DNA from: an uncultured Porphyromonadaceae bacterium
GTDB taxonomy: Bacteria > Bacteroidota > Bacteroidia > Bacteroidales > Barnesiellaceae_A
NCBI GenBank assembly: GCA_900538705.1
Contig: UPZG01000001.1
Location: forward strand, 496,001-560,000
Length of the DNA stretch: 64,000 nucleotides
Reading direction: 5' to 3'
Positions 1 through 8,539 of the stretch are shown here, one piece after another; the stretch's first letter is position 1; the number at the start of each line of letters is the position of its first letter. A program made the translations under genes and the position numbers. A model generated the notes under the pieces. The model was not told the DNA's origin. It worked only from the letters and a program-made list of their open reading frames with translations, and made no database searches.

Positions 1-276
1 AAAGATAAACGAACGCTGGAAGTAGTGCAGCTCGAAAAAGAGGAACATGCACAGCCTTGCCGGGTCGTCATAACGGTCGCTCATCATCCATAACCATAGC
101 ATGACAAAGAAAACGGGAGCTTCCATAAGAATCCACCCTAAGCGGTTGGGGATGGAAGGACCCCATTTTTTGTTGAAAAATACGCCGTAACCTGCCTTAA
201 CAAAGTAAAGCGCAACGAAAACGACAAGTCCGAGTAACGTCATTCCTATCAGGAACCAATTGAAATAAGCTTCCAT
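1..276 (-). CDS. Steroid 5-alpha-reductase-like membrane protein (DUF1295 type), N-terminal part only
   Basis: This is a partial gene on the minus strand whose 3' end lies beyond base 1. The visible 92 residues start MEAYFNWFLIGM. They contain a hydrophobic segment (about residues 5-27), the KAGYGVFFNKKWGPSIPNR stretch, a second hydrophobic segment and WMMSDRYDDP, followed by an FELHYFQRSF motif. This pattern is typical of the 3-oxo-5-alpha-steroid 4-dehydrogenase / DUF1295 family of integral membrane reductases. The substrate in Bacteroidales is not something I can name. I chose the ATG at 276; an in-frame ATG at 300 would add eight residues, and a stop lies at 361-363. The gene is divergent from the Fe-S assembly gene at 523. 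Confidence 0.72.
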   Translation of the reverse strand, partial: MEAYFNWFLIGMTLLGLVVFVALYFVKAGYGVFFNKKWGPSIPNRLGWILMEAPVFFVMLWLWMMSDRYDDPARLCMFLFFELHYFQRSFIF

Positions 277-522
277 GCGTGATGTTTCATATGAGAGCAT
301 CGTGCAGTAGCAACTCGTCTCTGGAGACAGAAATCGATGAAAAAGCCATTCGCGATGCCATTAATTTGACTACAAAAGTAGTGATTTTTTTGCAATTCAC
401 GTGTTTGTACATTTAATATTTGTCATGACAACTATAACTAATATGTAGAATGATAGGTATATGATGGCAGCTATGTGAAAAACTATTTGTACCTTCGTTC
501 TCATATTTTTATAGGAAGAATT

Positions 523-834
523 ATGAGCCAAGAACTGGAATTGGAAGAAAAAATCGTGAAGATGCTACGTACGGTTTTCGACCCCGAAATACCGGTCAAT
601 GTTTATGACTTGGGATTGATATATAAAATAGAGATTGAGAATGGCGTAGCTCATATCGACATGACGTTGACTGCTCCAAATTGTCCTGCTGCCGATTTTA
701 TCATAGATGATATACGTTCTAAGGTAGAAAGTATAGATGGCATAGAACATGCCGATGTGCAGCTTGTCTTTGAGCCCGAGTGGTCGCAAGATATGATGAG
801 CGAAGAGGCAAAACTCGACCTCGGTTTCTTGTAA
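523..834 (+). CDS. MIP18/DUF59 family Fe-S cluster assembly protein (SufT/PaaD-like)
   Basis: This is a 103-residue soluble protein made almost entirely of one MIP18 (DUF59) domain. It shows the family signature DPEIPVNVYDLGLIYKIEI near residues 20-40 and LTAPNCPAADFI with the conserved cysteine near residue 57. Family members help assemble or deliver iron-sulfur clusters. I start at ATG 523, giving MSQELELEEK; the 16 residues that could precede it (from 475) look like translated leader, and a TACCTTCG sequence at 490-497 resembles a Bacteroidetes -7 element with one mismatch. The gene ends 29 bp before the LpxH-like gene at 864 and may share its transcript. The family assignment is firm; the specific client is unknown. 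Confidence 0.85.
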   Translation: MSQELELEEKIVKMLRTVFDPEIPVNVYDLGLIYKIEIENGVAHIDMTLTAPNCPAADFIIDDIRSKVESIDGIEHADVQLVFEPEWSQDMMSEEAKLDLGFL

Positions 835-863
835 CCTCTTTATATATTTGTAAGCCGACTTGT

Positions 864-1661
864 ATGGATGTTCGTAACAAAACCTATTTTATCTCCGACC
901 TTCATCTGGGAGCTTCTTATCTCGACAACCGTACTGCCGAGCGTCGTGTAGTGCGATGGCTTGATAGTATAAAGCACGATGCAGCCAGGCTCTTTCTGAT
1001 GGGCGATATTTTTGATTATTGGTTTGAGTATCGTCATGTAGTACCCCGAGGGTATGTTAGGTTTTTGGGTAAGTTGGCTTCTCTTGCCGATAGTGGGGTA
1101 GAGATACATTGGTTTACGGGAAATCACGATATATGGATATTTGATTATCTGCCCAGCGAGATAGGCATTATTGTGCATCGTGAGAGTACTTTGATGGAGA
1201 TAGATGGGCATAAGTTTTTCCTTGCTCATGGCGACGACGTAGGCCAACGTAGTCGCAAGTTCCGTTTCTTGCAAGGCTTGTTCCGCAATAAGTTGGCACA
1301 GCGGTGCTATGCATGTATACATCCCGATTTTACTATTGCTTTGGCACATCGTTGGTCGTCATCGAGTCGTAGTAGCCACTCGGAAGAGAGTGAACGCTAC
1401 AAAGGCGAGAATGAAGAGCCGCTTGTACGTTTTGCCAAGGAGTATTCGCTTACGCACGACGTCGATTATTTTATTATGGGTCACCGTCATATTTTGCTTG
1501 ACCTTATGTTATCACGTCGCAGCCGATTGGTTATTCTAGGCGATTGGATTAAGATTTTTTCCTATGCTGTATTTGATGGGGAACATTTGATGGTAGATAT
1601 ATTTGAAGATAGCAACTGTAGTACTACAACAAATTCCTCCCTTGAAGGTGACAAATTGTAA
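864..1661 (+). CDS. lpxH: UDP-2,3-diacylglucosamine hydrolase-like metallophosphoesterase
   Basis: This is a 265-residue calcineurin-like phosphoesterase. The metal-binding motifs appear in family order: SDLHLG (residues 9-14), GDIFDYWFEY, GNHD, HGDD and GHRH. The GDIFDYWFEY block is characteristic of the LpxH-like branch, which cleaves UDP-2,3-diacylglucosamine to lipid X during lipid A synthesis at the inner face of the cytoplasmic membrane. Start ATG 864 (MDVRNKTYFISDLHLG) puts the first motif at the expected distance from the N-terminus; the 28 in-frame residues upstream overlap the preceding gene and are unlikely to be used. The assignment to lipid A rather than another nucleotide-sugar substrate comes from family resemblance. 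Confidence 0.8.
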   Translation: MDVRNKTYFISDLHLGASYLDNRTAERRVVRWLDSIKHDAARLFLMGDIFDYWFEYRHVVPRGYVRFLGKLASLADSGVEIHWFTGNHDIWIFDYLPSEIGIIVHRESTLMEIDGHKFFLAHGDDVGQRSRKFRFLQGLFRNKLAQRCYACIHPDFTIALAHRWSSSSRSSHSEESERYKGENEEPLVRFAKEYSLTHDVDYFIMGHRHILLDLMLSRRSRLVILGDWIKIFSYAVFDGEHLMVDIFEDSNCSTTTNSSLEGDKL

Positions 1662-1902
1662 GCGCGAAACTATCAATCTGCTACGTTAACATTATTTTAA
1701 TATTGGGGCGTAAATTTGGAGAAATTGGCAAGATTCTATAATACAGAATATTACGTTGTAACTACAAACCTGTCTCATTTCACTCTGTCGCAAAAACATA
1801 TTATATAACATATCTTTTTTCTTACCAATGCAAGAAAAAAGGGTGTATCTTTGTCGCACTAACCTAAAACAATCTTTTTTACCTTAAAATTAATACCTAT
1901 TG
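1662..1902. other. Intergenic stretch with a 10-bp perfect inverted repeat
   Basis: No convincing gene is seen here. The stretch is AT-rich and contains a perfect 10-bp inverted repeat, CTTTTTTCTT at 1814-1823 and AAGAAAAAAG at 1832-1841 with an 8-base loop. A promoter-like TATCTTTG lies just after it at 1846-1853. The repeat could end lpxH transcription weakly or be an operator for the promoter next to it. Confidence 0.4.
1846..1853 (+). promoter_or_regulatory. Promoter -7 element (TATCTTTG) of a possible short RNA unit
   Basis: The sequence matches the Bacteroidetes TAnnTTTG -7 consensus exactly. The -33 region is poor (a run of T at 1815-1820 rather than TTTG). Transcription would begin near 1860 and run into the long hairpin at 1903-1954, giving a unit of about 95 bases. 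Confidence 0.35.
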
Positions 1903-1954
1903 AAAACCTAATAGTAAGGAGTTCCTGTGAAGGAACTCCTTACTATTAGGTTTT
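1903..1954. terminator. Long perfect hairpin, probable bidirectional terminator or small-RNA 3' end
   Basis: Bases 1903-1926 and 1931-1954 are perfect 24-base reverse complements with a GTGA loop. The 3' arm ends in TTTT on the plus strand and the 5' arm begins AAAA, so it has a U-tract on either strand. It lies between the convergent genes at 864 (+) and 2142 (-). The stem is much longer than a usual intrinsic terminator. Confidence 0.7.
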
Positions 1955-2141
1955 ATGGCACTGATAGGATATGATAAAGAATATTTTTTGTATCTCGGAG
2001 GTGAGATATTCCCATTAATAAAATGTAACTATAACTTTCGGTACAATCTGTTGTCATACAGATTACTTAGTGTAGAAGAGCCTGTAGCTCTGCCGATATG
2101 GAGCAACATGAATGAGTATGAAGTAACCTTGAACTGTTGGC

Positions 2142-2939
2142 TTAAAATTCGAAACCTACTCTCAATCCCGGAGCGCACGTAAGTCCCCATTCATTACTGT
2201 ATGTGTAATGGCCGGAGTATGAGTCGTAGATATATCCTGCTGTGTGCCAAAGACGTTGAAACTCTACAAAGGGTGCAATGTGCATGGCAAATTTAGGAGT
2301 AAATCCCAGTCTCAATCCGGCGTCGAGATGCCAGTAGAAACCTATGTCAGAGCCTATGGTAACTCCGATACGTGTGCCGGCTGAAAATTGAGCCAGTTTT
2401 TCTCCCCAGTTTGTACGAGCCTCGGCATATATAGGCATATAGAATTTCCCTTTTTCCCCATCGGCTATGAAGTTAAGGGCGAGACCGCCTCCTATAAAGA
2501 ATTGAGGGTCGAGTTGGGCTCCGTGAGTTGTCGCAAATCCTATTTGGGAACAATCGGGCAGAAATATGGCATAACTTGTCGAGAAGTAACCATGGTATCC
2601 TCGTTTTGCTACATGTTTCTTTTCTGGCGCGGGGGGCGTGGGTTTGGCGTCTTTGCGTATACGTTGGTTGTTGTGATGCCGTTTCTTGTCGGGATGAGGA
2701 GTGCGGTGTATGACATCTTTGCCTGGAGTGTTGTCGTCAGACAATTTGATGCGTAGAATGTCATCGATAGGGTAAGTGAATGTACGTCCGTCAGGGGTAC
2801 ATATCACTATATTTTGTCGTGGATTTATCTCGACGATTTTTCCTTCTATGGTCATGCCTTCATTCAGGTATATGGTATCGGCAAAAGAAAATGGGAAACC
2901 TGTCAATATGAGAATGGTAAACAATAATAATTTCTTCAT
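2142..2939 (-). CDS. Secreted envelope protein: SH3-like N-terminal segment plus predicted outer-membrane beta-barrel
   Basis: I do not recognise a named family. The 265-residue protein starts MKKLLLFTILILTGFPFSFA, a clear signal peptide. Next comes a compact beta-rich segment, DTIYLNEGMTIEGKIVEI to about residue 65, with alternating hydrophobics like bacterial SH3/Sm-like folds. A basic, Pro/His-rich linker (HPDKKRHHNNQRIRK, PTPPAPEKKHV) follows. The rest is amphipathic strands rich in Gly, Tyr and Phe, ending GLRVGFEF with a terminal Phe as in outer-membrane barrels. An in-frame ATG at 2948 adds three residues. A promoter-like TTG-20 bp-TACCTTTA lies at 2997-2967 on the minus strand, favouring 2939. 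The barrel is an inference from strand pattern. Confidence 0.7.
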   Translation of the reverse strand: MKKLLLFTILILTGFPFSFADTIYLNEGMTIEGKIVEINPRQNIVICTPDGRTFTYPIDDILRIKLSDDNTPGKDVIHRTPHPDKKRHHNNQRIRKDAKPTPPAPEKKHVAKRGYHGYFSTSYAIFLPDCSQIGFATTHGAQLDPQFFIGGGLALNFIADGEKGKFYMPIYAEARTNWGEKLAQFSAGTRIGVTIGSDIGFYWHLDAGLRLGFTPKFAMHIAPFVEFQRLWHTAGYIYDSYSGHYTYSNEWGLTCAPGLRVGFEF

Positions 2940-2966
2940 GGTGCGCAATATTATGAATTTACCTTG

Positions 2967-2997
2967 TAAAGGTATGCTATAGAAATGAAAAATTCAA
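2967..2997 (-). promoter_or_regulatory. Promoter of the 2142-2939 envelope gene
   Basis: On the minus strand TTG (2997-2995) is followed after 20 bp by TACCTTTA (2974-2967), one mismatch from TAnnTTTG. Initiation near 2960 would give a leader of about 20 bases before ATG 2939. Confidence 0.5.
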
Positions 2998-3092
2998 CAT
3001 TTATACTATTATTATATACAAAAAGAACAAGGCAGTGCGGTATCGTGTAGCAATAAGTTAAGAAATAGAAGCTAGAGTGTTATTGTATTGAA

Positions 3093-3124
3093 TTTGTGAA
3101 GTTTGACATAAATACCTATCTTTG
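3093..3124 (+). promoter_or_regulatory. Promoter of the pectate lyase gene
   Basis: TTTG (3093-3096), a 20-bp spacer and TATCTTTG (3117-3124) match the Bacteroidetes primary sigma consensus exactly. Initiation near 3131 gives a leader of about 40 bases to ATG 3173. Confidence 0.75.
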
Positions 3125-3172
3125 CGACCTGTTAGGCAATAGGAATAAACTTTTTATAATAACATAACTATC

Positions 3173-5716
3173 ATGAAGAGAATCTCTATTTTATTATGTA
3201 GCTCTATACTTGCTGCTGGGAGTCTTTGTGTGGCCGAGACTCCGGCTTTTCCAGGAGCTGAAGGTTTTGCACGATATACCACGACCGGAGGTCGAGGTGG
3301 TGCTGTGTATCATGTTACAAAGCTCACAGACGACAGTTCCGAAGGTACATTTCGTTGGGCTGTGAAGAAATCAGGAAAACGTACTATTGTTTTCGATGTA
3401 TCGGGTACTATTGAGCTGCAGAGCGACCTTACTATCAATAACGGAGACCTTACCATTGCCGGACAAACAGCTCCGGGCGATGGTATCTGCATCAAGAACC
3501 GTACCATACAGGTATCGGCCGATAACGTGATTATTCGTTTTATCCGTTTTCGACTCGGTACTGACAAACCCGATAGCGATGGTACTCTCGATGCTGATGC
3601 TATTTGGGGACGCAATAACTCAAACATTATCATAGACCACTGCTCGATGAGCTGGAGTACAGACGAATGTGCTTCGTTCTACGATAATACCAATTTCACG
3701 ATGCAATGGTGCTTCCTTGCCGAGAGTTTGCGAGGCTCGCTTCATCCCAAAGGTCACCACGGATACGGTGGTATCTGGGGTGGTCATGGAGCCTCGTTCC
3801 ACCACAACATACTTGCGCACAATGATAGCCGTAATCCTCGTATGTGCGGCAGCCGTTTTTCCAATCGCCCCGATTTGGAGAAGGTCGACTTCCGTAACAA
3901 TGTGTTGTACAATTGGGGTAAGACCAATAGCGGTTATGCAGGAGAGGGTGGTTCCTATAACTTTGTCAACAACTACTATAAACCCGGGGCCGCTACAGCC
4001 GAGAGCATTGTAGCACGTATCTTTTCGCCTAATGCCGACGATGGTTCCAACTCACAACCAAAGGGTGTGTGGGGCAAGTTTTATGTGGCCGGTAACTATG
4101 TAGATGGAACAGCGCCTTACTCAAATGTGCAGAACGGCGCATCGCGTATTGCTGCAACTAACAGCGATAACTGGAATGGCATACATATCAATGATAATAA
4201 TGGAAGTACGACCATCGATAACATACGCAGTACTACAGAGTATGATTTTGCCGACGTTACTACACATACTGCTTCTGCTGCATTTGAGAAAGTCGTGCGT
4301 TATGCCGGCGCATCGTATCGTCGCGATGCCGTAGACGAGCGTGTGGCCGGTGAGATAACTAGCGGGGCCTATACGTATGTAGGTTCGGTACTGGGTGGAT
4401 TGGGTATCATAGACTCTCCCTACGATGTGGGTGGATGGCCTGTGTTGCTGAGTGATGAGGCTCCGCTCGATACCGACCGTGACGGTATCCCCGATGCTTG
4501 GGAGATTGCTAACGGACTCGACCCCGATGATGCTGCCGATGGAGCATCGTTGTGGAACGATGGTAGTGGCTATACGGCTCTCGAGGTTTACATGAATAGT
4601 CTTGTAGAGTCTATAATGAAGGCAGGTTATGCCGATGCTCAAAGTGTGGTAGAAGAAACCTATCCTGTGTATGTCGACCCTAATGCAGGTGTTGAGGTAA
4701 CGACTCTTGCCGCTACCGATATAAAACAGACCGAGGCTGTACTTAACGGAACGGTCGTCGCCGACGCCGGTAAGGTGGCCGTTTGTGGTTTTGAGTATCG
4801 GGCTACCGATGAAACCTCTTATACGGCCATACCTTTGCAAGGCGAAACGTTGAGTTATAAGCTTACAGAGCTTACACCTTCTACATCATATGTTTATCGC
4901 ATTTATGCCCAGACGGTTTCGGGAAATGTCATTTATGGGACCCCCGTAACATTCACAACACTTGCACCGGGATTGGGAGACTCGTTCTTCCCATCGTCGA
5001 TGCTCGATGCCAATGGATACTATTGGTTCAATATGTCTAACGATGCCCAGACACAACAGTATATAACTGACGGGGTATTTGTCTTTGCCGACTCTGATGT
5101 AAGTACGACTAATTATAATCCCGAAAAGGCTGGTGCTGATGCTGCCGGAGCTTCGGGTAAGGGCTTGACAGGTTGCATTACCGTGGCTTCTCGCAATCGT
5201 GATGTCGAGGGTAGTGAAGGCGGCAGTCTTTTTGTCAATATTCCCGATTGTGCCCGTTTCAAAATGTATACATCTACAACAGGAACACGCACTTTCAAAG
5301 TGCTCAAGCAAGACGAAGGAGGTGCATGGAGTGTAGTATTTACGGAATCGGGTGCCAAGAAAGGCCAGGCCGAATATGACCTTACCGAGATGCTTCGCAG
5401 TACCGAGCCTGTAAAGGTTGAGATACGAAACTTGGGTACCGGTGGACTGATGATACATGGTATGAGTATCTATCATACCGATTCTTATTCGGCTGTAACA
5501 TCCGTAGAGCAAAAGCCGTCTACCCATATATGGTTGAGTAACGGCATCTTGTATGCTCCCGATGCTGTAATGCTATCGGTTTATGATATTACGGGTGCAT
5601 TGATGCTACACGGCAATACTCATAGCTTCGATGTGTCGTCATTAGCTCGTGGTATATATGTGGTACGTGCTGTTTTGCCCGACGGTACAGTATGTACTGC
5701 TAAGGTGGTACGATAA
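3173..5716 (+). CDS. T9SS-exported PL1 family pectate lyase with Fn3 domain
   Basis: This 847-residue exported enzyme probably cleaves polygalacturonate in pectin by beta-elimination outside the cell. A signal peptide (residues 1-21) is followed by a right-handed beta-helix of the polysaccharide lyase 1 type. This carries AFPGAEGFARYTTTGGRGG near residue 25, AGQTAPGDGI at 96-105, the WIDH-like IIIDHCSMSWSTDE at 152-165 and a conserved RNPR-containing segment near 220. Residues 433-453 hold a thrombospondin-3-like calcium loop (DTDRDGIPDAWE). Residues 505-597 form a fibronectin type III domain, and a further beta-rich region precedes a C-terminal T9SS sorting domain (about 775-847) with VYDITG and ARGIYVVR. 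There is no SusC/SusD pair beside it. The CE8 pectinesterase at 26655 is the obvious functional partner. Confidence 0.85.
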   Translation: MKRISILLCSSILAAGSLCVAETPAFPGAEGFARYTTTGGRGGAVYHVTKLTDDSSEGTFRWAVKKSGKRTIVFDVSGTIELQSDLTINNGDLTIAGQTAPGDGICIKNRTIQVSADNVIIRFIRFRLGTDKPDSDGTLDADAIWGRNNSNIIIDHCSMSWSTDECASFYDNTNFTMQWCFLAESLRGSLHPKGHHGYGGIWGGHGASFHHNILAHNDSRNPRMCGSRFSNRPDLEKVDFRNNVLYNWGKTNSGYAGEGGSYNFVNNYYKPGAATAESIVARIFSPNADDGSNSQPKGVWGKFYVAGNYVDGTAPYSNVQNGASRIAATNSDNWNGIHINDNNGSTTIDNIRSTTEYDFADVTTHTASAAFEKVVRYAGASYRRDAVDERVAGEITSGAYTYVGSVLGGLGIIDSPYDVGGWPVLLSDEAPLDTDRDGIPDAWEIANGLDPDDAADGASLWNDGSGYTALEVYMNSLVESIMKAGYADAQSVVEETYPVYVDPNAGVEVTTLAATDIKQTEAVLNGTVVADAGKVAVCGFEYRATDETSYTAIPLQGETLSYKLTELTPSTSYVYRIYAQTVSGNVIYGTPVTFTTLAPGLGDSFFPSSMLDANGYYWFNMSNDAQTQQYITDGVFVFADSDVSTTNYNPEKAGADAAGASGKGLTGCITVASRNRDVEGSEGGSLFVNIPDCARFKMYTSTTGTRTFKVLKQDEGGAWSVVFTESGAKKGQAEYDLTEMLRSTEPVKVEIRNLGTGGLMIHGMSIYHTDSYSAVTSVEQKPSTHIWLSNGILYAPDAVMLSVYDITGALMLHGNTHSFDVSSLARGIYVVRAVLPDGTVCTAKVVR

Positions 5717-5732
5717 GTACCGTTTATGTGAT

Positions 5733-5777
5733 AAATAAGAGAGGCGTCCCGCAAATTGCGAGACGCCTCTCTTATTT
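5733..5777. terminator. Bidirectional terminator between pectate lyase and TonB receptor genes
   Basis: Arms 5733-5748 and 5762-5777 are 16-base perfect complements, with a small inner stem (CGCAA/TTGCG). A-rich and T-rich ends flank the stem on both strands. It separates two convergent genes. Confidence 0.8.
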
Positions 5778-5895
5778 GTAGAAGATAGTTCCTGGCTGAT
5801 ATAGGTCATGGAAGTTTGTAAGTCATCACTTCCTTATATGAGCTTTGGGTAGATATCTTGGCCTTTTTACGGTTTTATATTATAAGTAGATAATA

Positions 5896-8328
5896 TTAGA
5901 AATGGAATGCTAGTGTCGCACCGAAGGTGAGAGGAGTACCCGGTTGTATAAAGCTAGAGGGGGTAGAAAGGTCTAGAGCGTTCATTGTCTCGAAGTAGAA
6001 AGCCTGATAGCGTGTTGCTGTGAGGTTTTTACCCCATATTCCGGCTTCTATCCATTTCCATCGATAGGTGAGCGAGGCATCAAGTAATCCGTAGAAAGGT
6101 TGGGATGCATTGTTGGCCTCGGTCCAATAGATGCGTCCGCGACCCATAAACTGGGTGGCTACTGTCAGCGCATGCCCTTGGGCTGGATACCAGGTGTAGG
6201 CGGCCGTCACAGCAAGTGAATGCATAGGAGCAAAGGGTACAAAATGTCCTGCATAGTTGTTCTCTCCATCGTCGTATTGCAGAAATGTGGCATGCGTGAA
6301 ACCGTAACTTGCCGTGAGTCGTAGTTCGTCTATGGGTACAGCTTGTACCGAGGCTTCTACGCCGAAGCTGCGAGTACGTCCCGAATTGCGTGTGACGCGA
6401 CCATATCCGCTGACGCACGATATTTGTTGGTCGCGACAGTCTATATAAAAGAGGGCAACATCGGTAGAGAGGCGACGTTGCCAGAGGTTGGCACGGAAAC
6501 CTATTTCATAATTCCAACTATGTTCGGGTTTGTATGTGATGGCTTCCTCTATGGCGGCTGCGTCGTCACTACTGGTTGTGGTTCCCGAAAGCATATTTTT
6601 TATTGTCTCGGTTACGCGCTGGGCAATAGGTGAATCGCCCATGAGTTGTAACACCATGTCGACTGCACCGTCGGCCACGGCAGTCATTGTATGCGAACGC
6701 ATTTGAGCCTGTATCAGATTAGAGAACATCTGGTAGTTGTATCCTCCCGAGCGATAGCCGCGAGAAACAGATAAGTAGGTCATGAAATCGCGGTTGTGTA
6801 TATATTTCAGCTCAAATTTAGGGAGAAATTGTGTTGTCGATTGTCGGGAAGAACCTTCCAGACCGAGTGGAGCAGAGAACGGCACAGGCAGTGACATGTT
6901 GCCCATTGCAATATGAGCGGTGCCATTGAGGTTGTCTGATGAGGTATGGTGAGTGATAGACATGCTTTCATATTCCAATCGAGCTCCTATCGAGGCTGAA
7001 AGACGCGACCCCAGAATGCGGCGAGCTTCTACCTGCCCGAAGAGGGCTAATGAGTAGGAGGGGGTATCATAAAGTCCGCCTATATGCAGGTTCTCGTTGT
7101 CGATGTTGAGCGTTATGTCCGGCATGGTAGGATGTTCGGCTTTGAGGGCAGCAAGAGCGGCGTTGCTTTGCCCTTCTACAAGCAGACGCATACCATCTTC
7201 CAAAAAGTCAACCGGGGCATCGGTATGCATGTTCTGGTATGAACCAAACGCTCCTGCAACCCAATGCCACGTTCCCTTACCGGTAGAACGCAATGCCACT
7301 TCCTGTGTAAATGCATGGAGGCGTTGTTGTTGGTTGAGGGTAAATACACTGAGCGGTGTGAAGTCTTGGTCGAGACGCATGTCATCGTCTAAATATTGGT
7401 ATCCGGTTGTGGATGTAAGCAAAAAATGATCGTGCTTGTACTCCATGGTAAGACCTGTGGCAAGCAGGTTACGCAAATAGCTCGACGGTGAATTATAGGC
7501 TATGTCGCCCGTTGTATGTGTTGTAGGGTCGAAAGATGCGTAAGGATAGCCATCTTGATAACTATGCTCAAAGTGTGCATTGAGGCTCCAAACGACACGT
7601 TGCGAAGCACGCCAGTCTAAGCGGAATCGTCCCGAGGCAGCATATGTCTTGCCACTAGACTTACCGGTGTAGGTGTTGGTAAAATAGCCATTGCGGCTTT
7701 CGTAGCGAGCGCCGGCAGTGAAAGCCAGATTGTCGGTAATTTTATGGGCAGTGAGAGCCGATACTTCATACGCGTCATAGTTACCGCCACCCAATTGTAT
7801 GGTAGTACCTTGTCGGTCGAGGGGTGAGTAGGTATATATGTTTATCAGTCCTGCCATTGTATTGCGTCCATACAGTACGCCTTGGGGGCCTCGCAATACT
7901 TCAATGCGAGCCACATCAAGTAAACTGCAATCGTAGGCACTTTTATCTAAGAAAGGAACGTTATCGACACTCATTCCTACGGCAGGCGAATTGATGCGCG
8001 AGCCTATTCCTCTGATGTAGGCCGATGTGATGAGGCGTGAGCCGTAGTCGGGAATAAACAGGTTGGCCGCTACCGTAGAGAGGTCTTTGATAGATGAAGC
8101 ATGCATTTCTTGTAACGATTCGCTCCCTATGAGGGTGACCGAAGACGGTAGGTAGAAGAGCTCACTCTCTACTTTAGGGTTACATACGATAGTTATTTCG
8201 TCCAATCGGTGCGAAAGGATAGAACTTGTATCGGCATACATCTCTGTTGCCGAAAGAAGAGTAGGTTGCATCAGGCCTAAAAAGCCGATAGCTGCCTTGC
8301 GTGCTATAGTTGGTAAATGGTGTGTCAT
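5896..8328 (-). CDS. TonB-dependent outer-membrane receptor (not SusC type)
   Basis: This 810-residue receptor should import a scarce ligand through the outer membrane using TonB energy. After a signal peptide, a plug domain starts near residue 45 (DEITIVCNP, a TonB-box-like segment) and carries SVTLIGSESLQEM, VDNVPFLDKSA and the IEVLRGPQGVLYGRNTMAG motif. A 22-strand-type barrel follows, with FELKYIHNRDF, YLSVSRGYRSGGYN and a C-terminal TFGATLAFHF ending in Phe. It lacks the N-terminal carboxypeptidase-like domain of SusC proteins and has no SusD neighbour, so a siderophore, haem or cofactor ligand is more likely than a glycan. ATG 8328 is preferred because 13 upstream in-frame residues do not look like a signal peptide. 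Confidence 0.88.
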   Translation of the reverse strand: MTHHLPTIARKAAIGFLGLMQPTLLSATEMYADTSSILSHRLDEITIVCNPKVESELFYLPSSVTLIGSESLQEMHASSIKDLSTVAANLFIPDYGSRLITSAYIRGIGSRINSPAVGMSVDNVPFLDKSAYDCSLLDVARIEVLRGPQGVLYGRNTMAGLINIYTYSPLDRQGTTIQLGGGNYDAYEVSALTAHKITDNLAFTAGARYESRNGYFTNTYTGKSSGKTYAASGRFRLDWRASQRVVWSLNAHFEHSYQDGYPYASFDPTTHTTGDIAYNSPSSYLRNLLATGLTMEYKHDHFLLTSTTGYQYLDDDMRLDQDFTPLSVFTLNQQQRLHAFTQEVALRSTGKGTWHWVAGAFGSYQNMHTDAPVDFLEDGMRLLVEGQSNAALAALKAEHPTMPDITLNIDNENLHIGGLYDTPSYSLALFGQVEARRILGSRLSASIGARLEYESMSITHHTSSDNLNGTAHIAMGNMSLPVPFSAPLGLEGSSRQSTTQFLPKFELKYIHNRDFMTYLSVSRGYRSGGYNYQMFSNLIQAQMRSHTMTAVADGAVDMVLQLMGDSPIAQRVTETIKNMLSGTTTSSDDAAAIEEAITYKPEHSWNYEIGFRANLWQRRLSTDVALFYIDCRDQQISCVSGYGRVTRNSGRTRSFGVEASVQAVPIDELRLTASYGFTHATFLQYDDGENNYAGHFVPFAPMHSLAVTAAYTWYPAQGHALTVATQFMGRGRIYWTEANNASQPFYGLLDASLTYRWKWIEAGIWGKNLTATRYQAFYFETMNALDLSTPSSFIQPGTPLTFGATLAFHF

Positions 8329-8371
8329 TGCAGGTGCAAAGTAAGAGGAAATGTTGGCAGTGCACAATCAC

Positions 8372-8400
8372 CAAAAATAGTGATATTTTATATTTTGCAA
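8372..8400 (-). promoter_or_regulatory. Promoter of the TonB receptor gene
   Basis: On the minus strand TTG (8400-8398) precedes TATTTTTG (8379-8372) by 18 bp, an exact TAnnTTTG match. It lies 44 bases before ATG 8328. No Fur-like palindrome is obvious around it. Confidence 0.55.
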
Positions 8401-8539
8401 GGCGATAGAAGAAACAGGTGATAGACGAATGTAAAGACAATCTAAAATTTTCAGAATTTGTAGAGCCTTGGTAGAGCAAGTCGAAAAGAATGCTTATCTT
8501 TATAGCCGTTTTTTGTGAGCGCCGATATACCGGAACAAT

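Noticed and set aside
1955..2182. 75-codon open reading frame starting directly after the 24-bp hairpin
   Set aside because: It begins at the base after a likely terminator, has no recognisable motif and overlaps the 3' end of the minus-strand gene at 2142.
1903..5777. Long perfect palindromes as ends of insertion sequences or miniature transposons
   Set aside because: They differ from each other in sequence, occur mainly at gene ends, and have no transposase or target duplications nearby.
5896..8328. SusC-type glycan importer
   Set aside because: The receptor has no N-terminal carboxypeptidase-like domain and no adjacent SusD gene, so a general TonB-dependent receptor is the safer call.
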